From: Frisingicoccus sp009929615
GTDB taxonomy: Bacteria; Bacillota; Clostridia; Lachnospirales; Lachnospiraceae
NCBI GenBank assembly: GCA_028692275.1
Contig: JAQUXR010000006.1
Span: 44,830 to 108,829 of the forward strand
DNA length: 64,000 nucleotides
Direction of reading: 5' to 3'
A program made the position numbers and the translations under genes. Position 1 is the first letter of the stretch; every line of letters starts with the position of its first letter. Positions 26,981 to 36,389 of this stretch are shown here, one piece after another. The notes beneath the pieces are model-generated. The model did no database searches, was not told the origin of the DNA, and saw only the letters and a list, made by a program, of their open reading frames with translations.

Positions 26981-29716
26981 ATGTTACAATTAAAAAATAT
27001 TGGAAAAGAATATGTTGTTGGAAATATGCATGTAAAAGCGTTGAAGGATATCAATATCACATTTCGCAAAAATGAATTTGTATCCATTCTTGGACCTTCC
27101 GGCGGCGGCAAAACGACATTATTGAATATTATTGGTGGTCTTGACCATGCCAGTCAGGGCGATTTGATTATCAATGGAAAATCCACAAAAAAGTTTAAAG
27201 ACAGAGATTGGGATTCTTATCGAAATCATTCTATTGGGTTTGTATTTCAGTCCTACAATCTGATTCCACATCAGACAGTTCTTGCTAATGTTGAATTGGC
27301 ACTGACCCTTTCCGGTGTAGGAGCGAAGGAGCGAAAGAAAAGAGCGGCTGCAGCTCTCGCGGAGGTCGGCCTTGGAGACCAGCTTAAGAAAAAACCAAAT
27401 CAGCTCTCCGGAGGTCAGATGCAGCGTGTTGCCATTGCAAGAGCACTTGTGAATGACCCGGAAATACTTCTGGCGGATGAACCGACAGGGGCATTAGATA
27501 CAGAAACCAGTATTCAGGTTATGGATATTTTGAAAAAGGTGGCAGAAAACCGACTGGTAGTCATGGTAACTCATAATCCGGAACTGGCAGAGACTTATTC
27601 AACACGTATTGTACGTATTAAAGACGGTGCTATTATCGGTGACAGTCAGCCCTTTGATGAAAAAGAGGAAATAACAGATACTTCAAAGCAGAAGAAAACA
27701 ACGATGAGTTTTTGGACAGCCCTTTCTCTTTCAAGGAATAACTTATGGACGAAAAAAGGGAGAACAATACTCACAGCCTTTGCAGGCTCTATAGGTATTA
27801 TAGGTATAGCCATGATTCTTGCACTGTCGGGAGGTGTCAATAAATATATTGCAGATTTACAGACAGATACGATGGTCTCCTATCCAATTGTTATTGATTC
27901 CGAATCCATTGATTTATCCGGCATGATGGAACAGAGAAGTGCGGCAATGAGCGGTGCAGGAGAGGAAACAGAGGAGAGTCAGCTGAATGAAGTATATGCG
28001 GATAATTCGGATATGGAAGCCAGTGCAGAAGCCCTAAGTGTGACAGAAAATAATCTGACGGCCTTTAAGAAATATCTGGATAATCCGGACAGCGAGATTC
28101 AGCAGTATTTGGGACAGAATGGCGTAGTCTATTCTTATAACGTCCGTTTTAAAGTCTTTTCTTATGATCCGGAAGATGTTCTGGTAGATGCAGATTTTGA
28201 GGACCAGATGAGTGGTATGGGAGCTATGGGCGGAATGATTTCTTCAGGAAATTCAAATTTTGAGGAGATTATGTCAGGAACCGATGGTGAACTTATCAGT
28301 CCGGTTGTGACAGACAGTTATGATATGCTTTATGGGGAATGGCCACAGAGTTATGATGAAGTTGTCCTTGTTTTGGATGAAAAAAATGAGATATCTTCAA
28401 AGACATTGTACCAGCTCGGAATCCTTCCAAAGTCTGAATATGATGACATTATGGAGGAAATCAATGACGGCGAAGAAGTGACATTTGAAAATAAAAGTTT
28501 TTCCTATGAGGATATCTGCAATCAGACATTTTATATGATACCATCCTGTGATTTATATGTGGAGAACGAAGATGGGACCTTCAAATATGTTGGAGACGAT
28601 GAGTTGATGGAAGAGTCTCTGGTTAAGGATGCTCTGGAATTGAAGATTTCCGGCGTTATTCGTGGAAAAGATGATGTATCCTATACAAATCTGGATGCAC
28701 CGGTTGGATATACAAGTGCTTTGACGGATTATCTGATTGATTATACGGATAAAAGCCCGGTTGTTAAAGCTCAGGAGGATACGCCGGAGACGGATGTACT
28801 GACTGGGATGAAATTTGAACCGGCAAATGATACAGAAAAAGTTGAGGATGCTGTTTCCTATCTTTCGGCTTTAGATAACGAGACAAAAGCGGCGGTTTAT
28901 TCCTTTATCATGGGCTCGGCGGCAGGAAATGTTCCAACAGAGGAGACCGAAGAAACTATGGAAACAGAAGACGTTTCCGGTTTTGCCGGAGCAATGGGGG
29001 CTGGAATGGATGAGGCAGCTCTGGCAGAACAGCTAAATCAATATCTCGAGAATCCGGATAAAGATATGATGCTTCAAATTTATGATTCCTATATCAAAGA
29101 AGGCTCTTATGAACAAAACATGGAATCCTTTGGAAAAGTGAGTCATGATGCACCATCTTCGATTAGTATTTACGCAGACAGTTTTGAAGACAAGGATGCG
29201 ATTTCTGTTTGTATTGAAAATTATAATAGTACGGTGGGGGATGAAGACAAGATTGCATATACCGATTATGTAGGTCTTCTCACCTCATCCATTACTTCTA
29301 TTGTTAACATTATTTCATATGTATTGATTGCTTTTGTAGCCGTGTCCCTGGTGGTATCCTGTATCATGATTGGAATTATTACTCATATTTCTGTTATGGA
29401 GCGGACAAAGGAAATTGGTATTCTGCGCGCTATTGGTGCTGCAAAAAAAGATATTTCCAGAGTATTTAATGCCGAGACATTTATTATTGGCCTCTGTTCC
29501 GGTGGTATCGGCATTGGAGTCACCTATCTGTTGCAGATACCGGTCAATGCGGTTATACACATTGTTGCTGAGACAAATGATGTAAATGCTTCGTTATCCG
29601 TGACCAATGCGGTTATTCTGGTGATTCTCAGTGTGGCACTCACCCTTATCGCCGGATTCTTCCCAGCCCGGGGGGCCGCGAAGAAAGACCCTGTAACGGC
29701 ACTTCGTTCGGAGTAA
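26981..29716 (+). CDS. ABC transporter, fused ATPase and FtsX-type permease (MacB-like)
   Basis: 911 residues. The N-terminal ATPase is of the LolD/MacB type: Walker A GPSGGGKTT near residue 38, signature LSGGQMQRVAIARAL, Walker B ILLADEPTGALD. A membrane segment near residue 270 precedes a long, acidic, Met- and Gly-rich outside domain of about 450 residues. Three C-terminal membrane helices form the FtsX domain (ERTKEIGILRAIGA loop). Such mechanotransmission ABC proteins usually export peptides or lipids or confer antibiotic resistance. I chose ATG 26981, with AAAGAGG 6 bases upstream, over 26957. The gene stands alone between two terminators, so no partner identifies its substrate. Confidence 0.9.
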   Translation: MLQLKNIGKEYVVGNMHVKALKDINITFRKNEFVSILGPSGGGKTTLLNIIGGLDHASQGDLIINGKSTKKFKDRDWDSYRNHSIGFVFQSYNLIPHQTVLANVELALTLSGVGAKERKKRAAAALAEVGLGDQLKKKPNQLSGGQMQRVAIARALVNDPEILLADEPTGALDTETSIQVMDILKKVAENRLVVMVTHNPELAETYSTRIVRIKDGAIIGDSQPFDEKEEITDTSKQKKTTMSFWTALSLSRNNLWTKKGRTILTAFAGSIGIIGIAMILALSGGVNKYIADLQTDTMVSYPIVIDSESIDLSGMMEQRSAAMSGAGEETEESQLNEVYADNSDMEASAEALSVTENNLTAFKKYLDNPDSEIQQYLGQNGVVYSYNVRFKVFSYDPEDVLVDADFEDQMSGMGAMGGMISSGNSNFEEIMSGTDGELISPVVTDSYDMLYGEWPQSYDEVVLVLDEKNEISSKTLYQLGILPKSEYDDIMEEINDGEEVTFENKSFSYEDICNQTFYMIPSCDLYVENEDGTFKYVGDDELMEESLVKDALELKISGVIRGKDDVSYTNLDAPVGYTSALTDYLIDYTDKSPVVKAQEDTPETDVLTGMKFEPANDTEKVEDAVSYLSALDNETKAAVYSFIMGSAAGNVPTEETEETMETEDVSGFAGAMGAGMDEAALAEQLNQYLENPDKDMMLQIYDSYIKEGSYEQNMESFGKVSHDAPSSISIYADSFEDKDAISVCIENYNSTVGDEDKIAYTDYVGLLTSSITSIVNIISYVLIAFVAVSLVVSCIMIGIITHISVMERTKEIGILRAIGAAKKDISRVFNAETFIIGLCSGGIGIGVTYLLQIPVNAVIHIVAETNDVNASLSVTNAVILVILSVALTLIAGFFPARGAAKKDPVTALRSE

Positions 29717-29723
29717 TAGATTT

Positions 29724-29760
29724 AAATACCCATTCAGATAAACTGAGTGGGTATTTTCTT
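29724..29760 (+). terminator. Intrinsic terminator after the ABC transporter
   Basis: AAATACCCATTCAG (29724-29737) pairs with CTGAGTGGGTATTT (29743-29756), a 14-bp stem with one wobble and a 5-base loop, then TTCTT. Confidence 0.9.
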
Positions 29761-29767
29761 ACTCAAA

Positions 29768-29820
29768 ATGTTAACTAAAAAATAAAATAGGTTGACAATT
29801 AAAACTGGATATATTACAAT
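29768..29820 (+). promoter_or_regulatory. bioY promoter with probable BirA operator
   Basis: TTGACA (29792-29797), 17 bases, TACAAT (29815-29820) is a near-perfect promoter. An inverted repeat, ATGTTAAC (29768-29775) and GTTGACAA (29791-29798) separated by 15 bases, matches the Gram-positive BirA pattern TTGTTAAC-N14/15-GTTAACAA except for two positions. Its right half covers the -35, so biotin-loaded BirA would block the polymerase. Confidence 0.78.
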
Positions 29821-29855
29821 TCTAATCAACATCATGAAAAGGGAGGACTAGTTTT

Positions 29856-30413
29856 ATGCAAAGTACAAAGACAAGAAATTTAGCACTTGTTGCCCTGATG
29901 GCAGCAGTTATATGTATTATGGGGCCCTTATCCATTGCCATTCCATTTTCACCGGTACCTATTTCTTTTACCAATCTAGCAATTTATTTAACAGTTATGA
30001 TTTTGGGATGGAAACTTGGAACTCTGAGTTATCTGGTGTATTTGGCCCTGGGTTTTGTTGGCTTGCCGGTATTTTCAGCCTTTACATCAGGACCGGGAAA
30101 ACTTTTGGGGCCGACAGGGGGATATTTGATAGGTTTTATTTTTATGGCCCTTGTCAGCGGCTGGTTTGTGAATAAGTTCAGTGGAAAATTTTATATGTAT
30201 ATCCTGGGAATGGTTTTGGGGACCCTTATCGCCTATGCTTTTGGAACTGTATGGCTGGGGTACCAGGCCGGATTATCCTTTGGAAAAGCTCTGATGGCCG
30301 GTGTTATTCCATATATTCCGGGGGATATTATTAAAATTTATGTTGGAACAGCTGTAGGAAATGAAGTTCGTAAACGTCTTCTAAAAGCAAATATTAGGAC
30401 TTTTGAGGGTTAG
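29856..30413 (+). CDS. bioY: BioY, biotin transporter S-component
   Basis: 185 residues, six membrane segments. The N terminus LALVALMAAVICIMGPLSIAIPFSPVPIS and the GPGKLLGPTGGYLIGF loop near residue 80 are BioY hallmarks. BioY binds biotin and works with a shared ECF energising module (EcfA/A'/T) encoded elsewhere. GGGAGG precedes ATG 29856. It has its own strong promoter overlapped by a probable BirA site, and bioB follows after 6 bases, so uptake and the last synthesis step are co-regulated by biotin. Confidence 0.93.
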   Translation: MQSTKTRNLALVALMAAVICIMGPLSIAIPFSPVPISFTNLAIYLTVMILGWKLGTLSYLVYLALGFVGLPVFSAFTSGPGKLLGPTGGYLIGFIFMALVSGWFVNKFSGKFYMYILGMVLGTLIAYAFGTVWLGYQAGLSFGKALMAGVIPYIPGDIIKIYVGTAVGNEVRKRLLKANIRTFEG

Positions 30414-30419
30414 GAGCAG

Positions 30420-31382
30420 ATGAGCATGGATATTTTAAAACTTGCAGATGAAATCATTCAGGGAAAACGCTTGAAACGGACAGATGATTTAAGCTTTTTT
30501 AAGAATGTGGATTTAGATGAATTATGCCACGGAGCAGACCTGATTCGAGAGAAGCTTTGTGGAAATCGTGTGGAGTTGTGTTCAATCATTAACGGCCGGA
30601 GTGGCAGATGCAGTGAAAATTGTAAATTCTGTGCACAAAGTGCCCATCATCATACAGATGTTCAGGTTTATGATTTTCTTGCCGAAGAAAAGATTATTGA
30701 TGATTGTGAATATCATGATAAAAAAGGTGTTCATCGCTATTCCATTGTTACAGCAGGGAGAACGCTGGAAGGTGAAGATTTAGAAAAAGCCTGTAAGGCC
30801 TACAAGAGAATGTATGAGAAATTTTCTATTAAGCTCTGTGCATCCCATGGGATTCTCACAAAAGATGCCTTTATCCGGCTCAAGGACAGTGGTGTGAGTA
30901 TGTATCATGAAAATATCGAAACATCAAAAAGAAATTTTCCAAATATATGTACAACCCATAACTTTGAGGATAAGATTAACGGAATTAAGTTGGCCCATGA
31001 GGTTGGATTATCTGTCTGTTCCGGTGGAATTATCGGTATGGGAGAGTTCTTTGAAGACAGAATAGATATGGCATTAACCCTAGCTGAGTTCGAAGTGGAA
31101 TCGATACCAATCAATGCACTGATGCCTATTGAAGGTACTGGATGTGGCGGGATAGAGGTTCTTTCTGAAAATGAAATACTCCGGACGACAGCCATGTTCC
31201 GCTATCTGAATCCGGAGTCATCTATACGCCTTGCCGCAGGCCGAATTCTTATGGAGAATTCCGGAGCAAAGGCTTTTAAAGCAGGTGTCAATGCGACAAT
31301 TACAGGAGATATGCTGACCACTTCAGGCAATAATATTGACGAAGATAAGGACATGTTGATATCTCTGGGATTTGAAATTTAA
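30420..31382 (+). CDS. bioB: Biotin synthase
   Basis: 320 residues. Radical-SAM enzyme that inserts sulfur into dethiobiotin. The [4Fe-4S] motif is CSENCKFC with C64, C68 and C71, preceded by NGRSGR. SVCSGGIIGMGE near residue 197 and the N-terminal and C-terminal barrel strands match BioB. Length is usual. ATG 30420 is only 3 bases from GGAG; ATG 30426 has better spacing, so two residues are uncertain. No bioF, bioA or bioD is in the window, so this strain may convert imported dethiobiotin. The stop overlaps the stop of the convergent permease gene by 3 bases, without a terminator. Confidence 0.94.
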   Translation: MSMDILKLADEIIQGKRLKRTDDLSFFKNVDLDELCHGADLIREKLCGNRVELCSIINGRSGRCSENCKFCAQSAHHHTDVQVYDFLAEEKIIDDCEYHDKKGVHRYSIVTAGRTLEGEDLEKACKAYKRMYEKFSIKLCASHGILTKDAFIRLKDSGVSMYHENIETSKRNFPNICTTHNFEDKINGIKLAHEVGLSVCSGGIIGMGEFFEDRIDMALTLAEFEVESIPINALMPIEGTGCGGIEVLSENEILRTTAMFRYLNPESSIRLAAGRILMENSGAKAFKAGVNATITGDMLTTSGNNIDEDKDMLISLGFEI

Positions 31383-32167
31383 GCTGCAATGTCTTTTCGC
31401 ATATATTTGATAAATGCAGCTACAATGCCGGCAATGCCATAAAGACAGCCAAGGAGCATCAGAGGCATCTCGATACTTGCAGATGAGATAATGTCTGAAG
31501 CTTCAGCATAGGCAAAAGGGGTGATGTATTTGATAAATTCACCGGAGGAATTGATATTTCCAATGATATTGGCAAAGTACAGGATGGCGGCGAGTCCAAG
31601 CCCGACACCAAGCCCGCTCTGACGGATAAAAGCTGAAATACCAAAGCATATGCAGGCGATTTCTAATTGTAGAACAAGGTAGGCTGTATGAAGCAGAAGA
31701 AATTCTTTCATAGCCAGTGTTTCGCCTATCAGTGCAAAGGAAGCAGCAGATGCAGCAGTTAAAACCAGATTCATTATCAGAAGCTGAAGTAAAACAGCGA
31801 GAAGCTTCTGGAATATAACGGAAGAACGACGGATAGGATGGGTTAAGAGAAACTCGGCTGTCCGTTCTTTTTCTTCTTTGGAGAGAATACCAATACCTAA
31901 AAGAGCAGCAAAAAAACCACCGCCAATGCCCAGAATATTGCCACATTCAATGGCGTAAAAGCCCATAACCTCACCGAAATTTACCTGGTCCATACCAAAG
32001 GCTTCTGTGAATCCGCCCATGTTGGCAAACATATCCGTGACACTATTCATACTGGTTTTCATTTCAGGATACATAATCATGCAGATAAAAAGCATAAATG
32101 CGATGGATATTGTCCAAATGAGAAATGAAATACGATTACGTTTTAGTTCGTGAATTAAAATAGTCAT
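31379..32167 (-). CDS. ABC-2-type transporter permease
   Basis: 262 residues with about six membrane segments. The start MTILIHELKRNRISFLIWTISIAF is typical of the permeases of this two-gene exporter family, and KEEKERTAEFLLTHPIRRSSVIFQKL is the coupling helix region. It pairs with the ATPase whose gene overlaps its start by 4 bases (ATGA). The two form an exporter under the TetR gene upstream. The 3' end overlaps bioB convergently. Substrate unknown; related exporters handle antimicrobial peptides or lipids. Confidence 0.87.
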   Translation of the reverse strand: MTILIHELKRNRISFLIWTISIAFMLFICMIMYPEMKTSMNSVTDMFANMGGFTEAFGMDQVNFGEVMGFYAIECGNILGIGGGFFAALLGIGILSKEEKERTAEFLLTHPIRRSSVIFQKLLAVLLQLLIMNLVLTAASAASFALIGETLAMKEFLLLHTAYLVLQLEIACICFGISAFIRQSGLGVGLGLAAILYFANIIGNINSSGEFIKYITPFAYAEASDIISSASIEMPLMLLGCLYGIAGIVAAFIKYMRKDIAA

Positions 32168-33045
32168 TTTGACGTCACCTCGCCTTCATAGAAGTGCATA
32201 AAGATTTCTTCCAGTTCCGGTTCTGTAATGGTCATATCCGTAATAGGCAGTTTGTCTATTTCAGAAATTAAGTCTTTCATATTGCCCTGGAATAAAAAGC
32301 TGACAGAGTTCGTTGAGGTTTCAATATTTTTCAAGTCAGAGAGAGCAGGTACGGTGTTAACACCATGGAGAACTACCTGACGTGCTTTTGTATTGGAAAG
32401 ATTTTCAACCAAATCGCAGGCGATAAGACGTCCTTCACGAATGATGGCAGCCCGCTGGCAGTGACGCTGAATTTCAGAGAGAACATGGGATGATAAAAAA
32501 ACGGTTCCGCCCTGTTGCTGTCTTTCATGAATCAGTTCAAAAAAGGCTTTTTGCATCAGCGGGTCCAGACCACTGGTCGGCTCATCGAGAATGTATAAGT
32601 CAGGCTGATGTTGGAAAGCACAGACAATAGACACTTTCTTTCGATTACCAAGGGATAACTCGTTTACTTTTTTCTTCGTGTCCAAATCAAAGCGTTTACA
32701 GAGCTGGGCTGCATTTTTTCGGCAGTCTTTTTTGTGCAAATCTGCAGAAAGACGAATGACTTCATGAACGCGCATATTATTATAAAACATAGCTTCGGAA
32801 GGCATATAGCCAATGTTTGATAAAATTTCTGTTTTATCTTTTAGAATATCCTTACCGAAGATGGAAGCATTGCCGGAGGTTGGTGAAATGAGTCCGAGAA
32901 GGGTTCGGATGGTAGTGCTTTTTCCGGCACCATTGGGGCCGATAAAACCGAAGATTTCGCTCTGTGCCACATCCAGATTTAAATCAATAATCCCCCTGGC
33001 TTTTCCATAATATTTTGTAAGATTCTTTGTCTCAATAATTTTCAT
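32164..33045 (-). CDS. ABC transporter ATP-binding protein
   Basis: 293 residues. Walker A GPNGAGKST near residue 38, signature LSLGNRKKVSI (an L-S-L-G form), Walker B LYILDEPTSGLDP, and the switch His in FLSSHVLSEIQRH. A C-terminal extension of about 75 residues after the core is usual for this exporter class. It lies between the TetR gene (3 bases upstream) and the permease (4-base overlap), one operon. Confidence 0.92.
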   Translation of the reverse strand: MKIIETKNLTKYYGKARGIIDLNLDVAQSEIFGFIGPNGAGKSTTIRTLLGLISPTSGNASIFGKDILKDKTEILSNIGYMPSEAMFYNNMRVHEVIRLSADLHKKDCRKNAAQLCKRFDLDTKKKVNELSLGNRKKVSIVCAFQHQPDLYILDEPTSGLDPLMQKAFFELIHERQQQGGTVFLSSHVLSEIQRHCQRAAIIREGRLIACDLVENLSNTKARQVVLHGVNTVPALSDLKNIETSTNSVSFLFQGNMKDLISEIDKLPITDMTITEPELEEIFMHFYEGEVTSK

Positions 33046-33048
33046 AGG

Positions 33049-33669
33049 CTATCCTTTCTGCTCTTCTCTGCAATAGGCAGATTTCCAAAATTCAATAATC
33101 TTCTTAAAATCCTTTTCCCAGACATCAATATCTATATGATCGGATTTGAGGGCCTCCCAAAGATAACCCTCGCAGGTCCAGTACATTGTTTTAATCATCA
33201 TTTCTATGTCCAGACCCGAACGAAAATCTGCGGGATTAAGACCCTTCAGAGTAGACGTTGTACTGGATGCAGCTACAGTCTGATAACTTTGCTGAATTTC
33301 AGAAGAGACCGCGGGGTCTTTCTCATAAAAAGCATTCATAGTGAATGCGGTGAGGTCCGGATAAATCTTCATCAGGGAAAATTTGGCATTCATACCCCGG
33401 AGCATCATTTCAAACAAATCACAGGACTCATAACAGTGTCCATCGACAAGGGCTCTGCTCGTCAGTTTCATTGCCTCGTTCCAAAGAAAGAGATAAAGTT
33501 CTTTTTTGTTATGAAAATAGTGAAAAAGAAGAGATTTACTAATACCGGCAGTCAGAGCTATCTCGCTGACCGGACTTTTTTTATAGCTGTTATAGCCAAA
33601 TACATGATATCCCGCATTAATAATACGGTGCTGTTTCTCTTCGGGTAGAGAATAAAATTTTTCGTTGAT
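33049..33669 (-). CDS. TetR family regulator of the adjacent ABC exporter (non-AUG start, ATC)
   Basis: 206 residues. The helix-turn-helix is at about residues 25-45: SPVSEIALTAGISKSLLFHYFHNKKELYLF. The reading frame is open up to ATG 33723, but that ATG lies upstream of the predicted transcription start and the operator. GGAGGT (minus strand, 33681-33676) sits 6 bases before ATC 33669, and INEKFYSLPEEKQHRII looks like the common MNEKF start with Met replaced. I therefore place the start at ATC, rare but possible, or a base error for ATG. It heads the exporter operon and should repress it. Confidence 0.75.
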   Translation of the reverse strand: MNEKFYSLPEEKQHRIINAGYHVFGYNSYKKSPVSEIALTAGISKSLLFHYFHNKKELYLFLWNEAMKLTSRALVDGHCYESCDLFEMMLRGMNAKFSLMKIYPDLTAFTMNAFYEKDPAVSSEIQQSYQTVAASSTTSTLKGLNPADFRSGLDIEMMIKTMYWTCEGYLWEALKSDHIDIDVWEKDFKKIIEFWKSAYCREEQKG

Positions 33670-33681
33670 AAAACCACCTCC

Positions 33682-33732
33682 ATTAACCGTGTCGGTTAAT
33701 ACTAAGTATACTCCGTTGACCATTTTTGAGAA
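33682..33732 (-). promoter_or_regulatory. TetR operator and promoter for the regulator-ABC operon
   Basis: On the minus strand TTCTCA (33732-33727), 16 bases, TATACT (33710-33705) is a plausible promoter. A perfect 19-bp inverted repeat, ATTAACCG-TGT-CGGTTAAT (33682-33700), covers the expected transcription start. Its size and place are those of a TetR operator. Confidence 0.75.
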
Positions 33733-33825
33733 GACCCCTTGACGGAAAAAATTAACAATTTAAAAAAGATTACATTTTTACGGCAGTTGGTAAACTAAAC
33801 AGTAAATCACGGAGGAGGAAAAGAG

Positions 33826-35208
33826 ATGTTAGAAAAAATATTTAAACTCAGCAAACATCATACGAATGTAAAAACAGAAATATTGGCCGGAATAACTACC
33901 TTTATGACGATGGCTTATATTTTGGCGGTAAATCCAAGTATTCTTGCAGCAGCGGGTATGGACCAGGGAGCTGTGTTTACGGCAACAGCTTTAGCTTCAT
34001 TTCTTGGTACACTATGCATGGCTCTTTTTGCAAATTATCCATTTGCATTGGCACCGGGAATGGGATTGAATGCATATTTTGCCTATACGGTTGTTATCGG
34101 TATGGGATACTCCTGGCAGACAGCATTGACGGCAGTATTTGTTGAAGGTCTTATTTTTATTGTTCTTTCTATAACGAATGTCCGTGAGGCTATTTTTAAT
34201 GCCATACCTAAAAATTTAAAATCTGCAGTCAGTGTAGGTATTGGTCTTTTTATTGCATTTATCGGTCTTCAGAATGCGAATATCAGTATTGGCGGTGCAA
34301 CACTGGTTGAACTGTTTTCTATTGAGGGCTACAATCTGGCGAATGGTGTTGAGGCTACAATGAACGATGTTGGAATTACTGTTTTACTTGCTATTATAGG
34401 TGTTGTGATTACGGGTATTCTGGTCGTTAAAAAGATTAAAGGAAATATTCTCTGGGGTATTTTGATTACATGGATTATGGGTATTATCTGTCAGTTTGCA
34501 GGCTTCTATATTCCAAATCCGGAACTGGGCTTTTATAATCTGCTGCCCGATTTCAGCAACGGTATTGCTGTTCCAAGTCTGGCACCGGTTTTCTTTAAGC
34601 TTGATTTTTCAAATGTCTTTTCATTGAATTTTATTGTTATTATCTCTGCCTTTTTATTTGTTGATTTATTTGATACCATCGGAACTTTAATTGGTGTTTC
34701 CTCGAAGGCAGGTATGCTGGATGAGGAAGGCAAACTTCCAGGAATTAAGGGGGCGTTGATGGCAGATGCGGTTGCAACGACGGCAGGTGCGGTTCTGGGT
34801 ACTTCCACAATAACAACCTTTGTAGAAAGTGCTTCCGGTGTAACAGAAGGGGGACGAACAGGTCTGACAGCATTGACGGCAGCGGTTCTTTTCGCTTTAT
34901 CGCTCTTACTGTCACCAATCTTTTTGGCAATTCCTTCCTATGCTACAGCACCGGCATTGATTATTGTTGGCTTCTATATGCTGAGTAATGTTGTGAATAT
35001 TGATTTTGAAGATGACAGCGAAGCAATCCCATGTTTTATCTGCATTATTGCGATGCCTTTCTTCTACAGTATTTCCGAAGGTATATCCATGGGCGTTCTT
35101 TCCTATGTTGGAGTCAATCTTTTTACAGGTAAGTTCAAAGAGAAAAAAATAAGTGCGTTGATGTATATATTGGCTGTTTTATTTATTTTGAAGTATATTT
35201 TCCTGTAG
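33826..35208 (+). CDS. NCS2-family purine permease (AzgA/PbuG-like)
   Basis: 460 residues, about 12-14 membrane segments. MTMAYILAVNPSILAAAGMDQGAVFTATA at the N terminus and ANYPFALAPGMGLNAYFAY near residue 70 are signatures of the AzgA-like branch, which imports adenine, guanine or hypoxanthine with protons. VESASGVTEGGRTGLTAL near residue 335 is the second re-entrant loop. GGAGGAGG precedes ATG 33826. There is no purine riboswitch in the 100-base leader that I can see. It is a single-gene unit ended by a hairpin. Confidence 0.92.
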   Translation: MLEKIFKLSKHHTNVKTEILAGITTFMTMAYILAVNPSILAAAGMDQGAVFTATALASFLGTLCMALFANYPFALAPGMGLNAYFAYTVVIGMGYSWQTALTAVFVEGLIFIVLSITNVREAIFNAIPKNLKSAVSVGIGLFIAFIGLQNANISIGGATLVELFSIEGYNLANGVEATMNDVGITVLLAIIGVVITGILVVKKIKGNILWGILITWIMGIICQFAGFYIPNPELGFYNLLPDFSNGIAVPSLAPVFFKLDFSNVFSLNFIVIISAFLFVDLFDTIGTLIGVSSKAGMLDEEGKLPGIKGALMADAVATTAGAVLGTSTITTFVESASGVTEGGRTGLTALTAAVLFALSLLLSPIFLAIPSYATAPALIIVGFYMLSNVVNIDFEDDSEAIPCFICIIAMPFFYSISEGISMGVLSYVGVNLFTGKFKEKKISALMYILAVLFILKYIFL

Positions 35209-35219
35209 AAAATAAAATG

Positions 35220-35239
35220 AAGAACTGCCAGTTCTTTTT
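35220..35239 (+). terminator. Intrinsic terminator after the purine permease
   Basis: AAGAACT (35220-35226) and AGTTCTT (35230-35236) form a 7-bp stem with a 3-base loop, followed by a TTT run. Confidence 0.75.
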
Positions 35240-35294
35240 CGCTTTTCCGTGCATAGATTATTTTGTGAAGCTTGGAGGAGAAAGGGCGGATGGC

Positions 35295-36278
35295 ATGGAG
35301 AGAAAAAGCAGGGAGATTATAGGGGCACAGGTGTGTGTTCTGACATTTTTGATTATTTTTGGTGCACTGAGGTTCTATGAAAGGACAAGTTCTGTCGCAG
35401 GAGAGAACTTTATCCAGTGGGTCGATTTTAAAGTCAGTTATGAGGCATTAGAGGCAGCGTATACCTATGATGTGGAAAGCTATGGCGGTGAAAATCATTT
35501 AGACTGGATAGAATTACTGGCATATCTTGCCGTAGAGTATGGTGGTGAGTTCAGCCGGTACCGGGATGAGGATATGGCGGCAGCAGCAAAGAAGATTCAG
35601 GCGGAGGGCATTGAAAAACTGACAAAAGATATGAAGTATTATGACTATTATTTGGAGGCCTACAGGGCAGTGCTCGGTGGAATGGTAGGGGAATATGAGA
35701 TTGAGACAGAGACAAGGGAATGGAAGAAGCTTTATGGTTTAAAGGTATTCAGTCCCATTGCAAAAGGTTTTTACTATACGCATTATGATGATTTCGGGGC
35801 TGCCAGAAGCTATGGCTACCGTAGAACTCATTTGGGACATGATTTGACCGGACAGCTGGGAACGCCGATTATTGCCATTGAGACGGGAAAGGTATCTGCC
35901 CTGGGATGGAATCAGTTTGGGGGATGGCGCATAGGTATTGATAGCCTGGATGGAAAACGATACTACTATTATGCCCATCTGCGTCAGAATAGACCCTATG
36001 CCATGAATCTCAAAGAGGGTGATATTGTGCAGGCCGGAGATGTTATTGGATATATGGGGCGGACGGGGTACAGCACGGAAGAAAATGTGAATAATATTAA
36101 AGTCTGTCATCTGCATTTAGGGATGCAGTTGATTTTTGATGAGTCCCAGAGGGAGGGAAATGGAGAAATATGGATTGATTTATATGGTCTGGTACGGTTC
36201 CTTTCCAAACATTCATCAGAGGTAATAAGAGATGACGAAACGAAGGAATGGTATCGGGTTTATCAGATAAGGATTTAA
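35295..36278 (+). CDS. M23-family peptidase (LytM domain), membrane-anchored
   Basis: 327 residues. One N-terminal membrane anchor (about residues 8-26), a helical linker, and a C-terminal LytM/M23 domain. Zinc ligands are visible: H179 and D183 in HLGHD and H272/H274 in HLHLG, so the domain is likely active as a peptidoglycan endopeptidase outside the membrane. I chose ATG 35295 (AAAGGG 8 bases upstream), not the start at 35217, which would lie over a terminator. It sits directly upstream of spo0A, where spoIVB is found in many clostridia. That suggests, but does not prove, a sporulation role. Confidence 0.88.
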   Translation: MERKSREIIGAQVCVLTFLIIFGALRFYERTSSVAGENFIQWVDFKVSYEALEAAYTYDVESYGGENHLDWIELLAYLAVEYGGEFSRYRDEDMAAAAKKIQAEGIEKLTKDMKYYDYYLEAYRAVLGGMVGEYEIETETREWKKLYGLKVFSPIAKGFYYTHYDDFGAARSYGYRRTHLGHDLTGQLGTPIIAIETGKVSALGWNQFGGWRIGIDSLDGKRYYYYAHLRQNRPYAMNLKEGDIVQAGDVIGYMGRTGYSTEENVNNIKVCHLHLGMQLIFDESQREGNGEIWIDLYGLVRFLSKHSSEVIRDDETKEWYRVYQIRI

Positions 36279-36389
36279 AATTACGGGAAATTTATAGAAG
36301 AAGTGCGAAATAAAAGGAGAAAAATGTCGAGTCAGTGGACAGGACGTCGGGGTGTGTTCTATCACGTCGAAGCTTGCGATTGGTTATTC

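Noticed and set aside
33721..33825. Purine riboswitch ahead of the NCS2 permease
   Set aside because: The leader is about 100 bases and lacks the conserved purine-aptamer loops; only a possible promoter and a ribosome site are visible.
35217..35294. Extended N terminus of the M23 peptidase from 35217
   Set aside because: It would run over an intrinsic terminator and has no ribosome site, whereas ATG 35295 has one.
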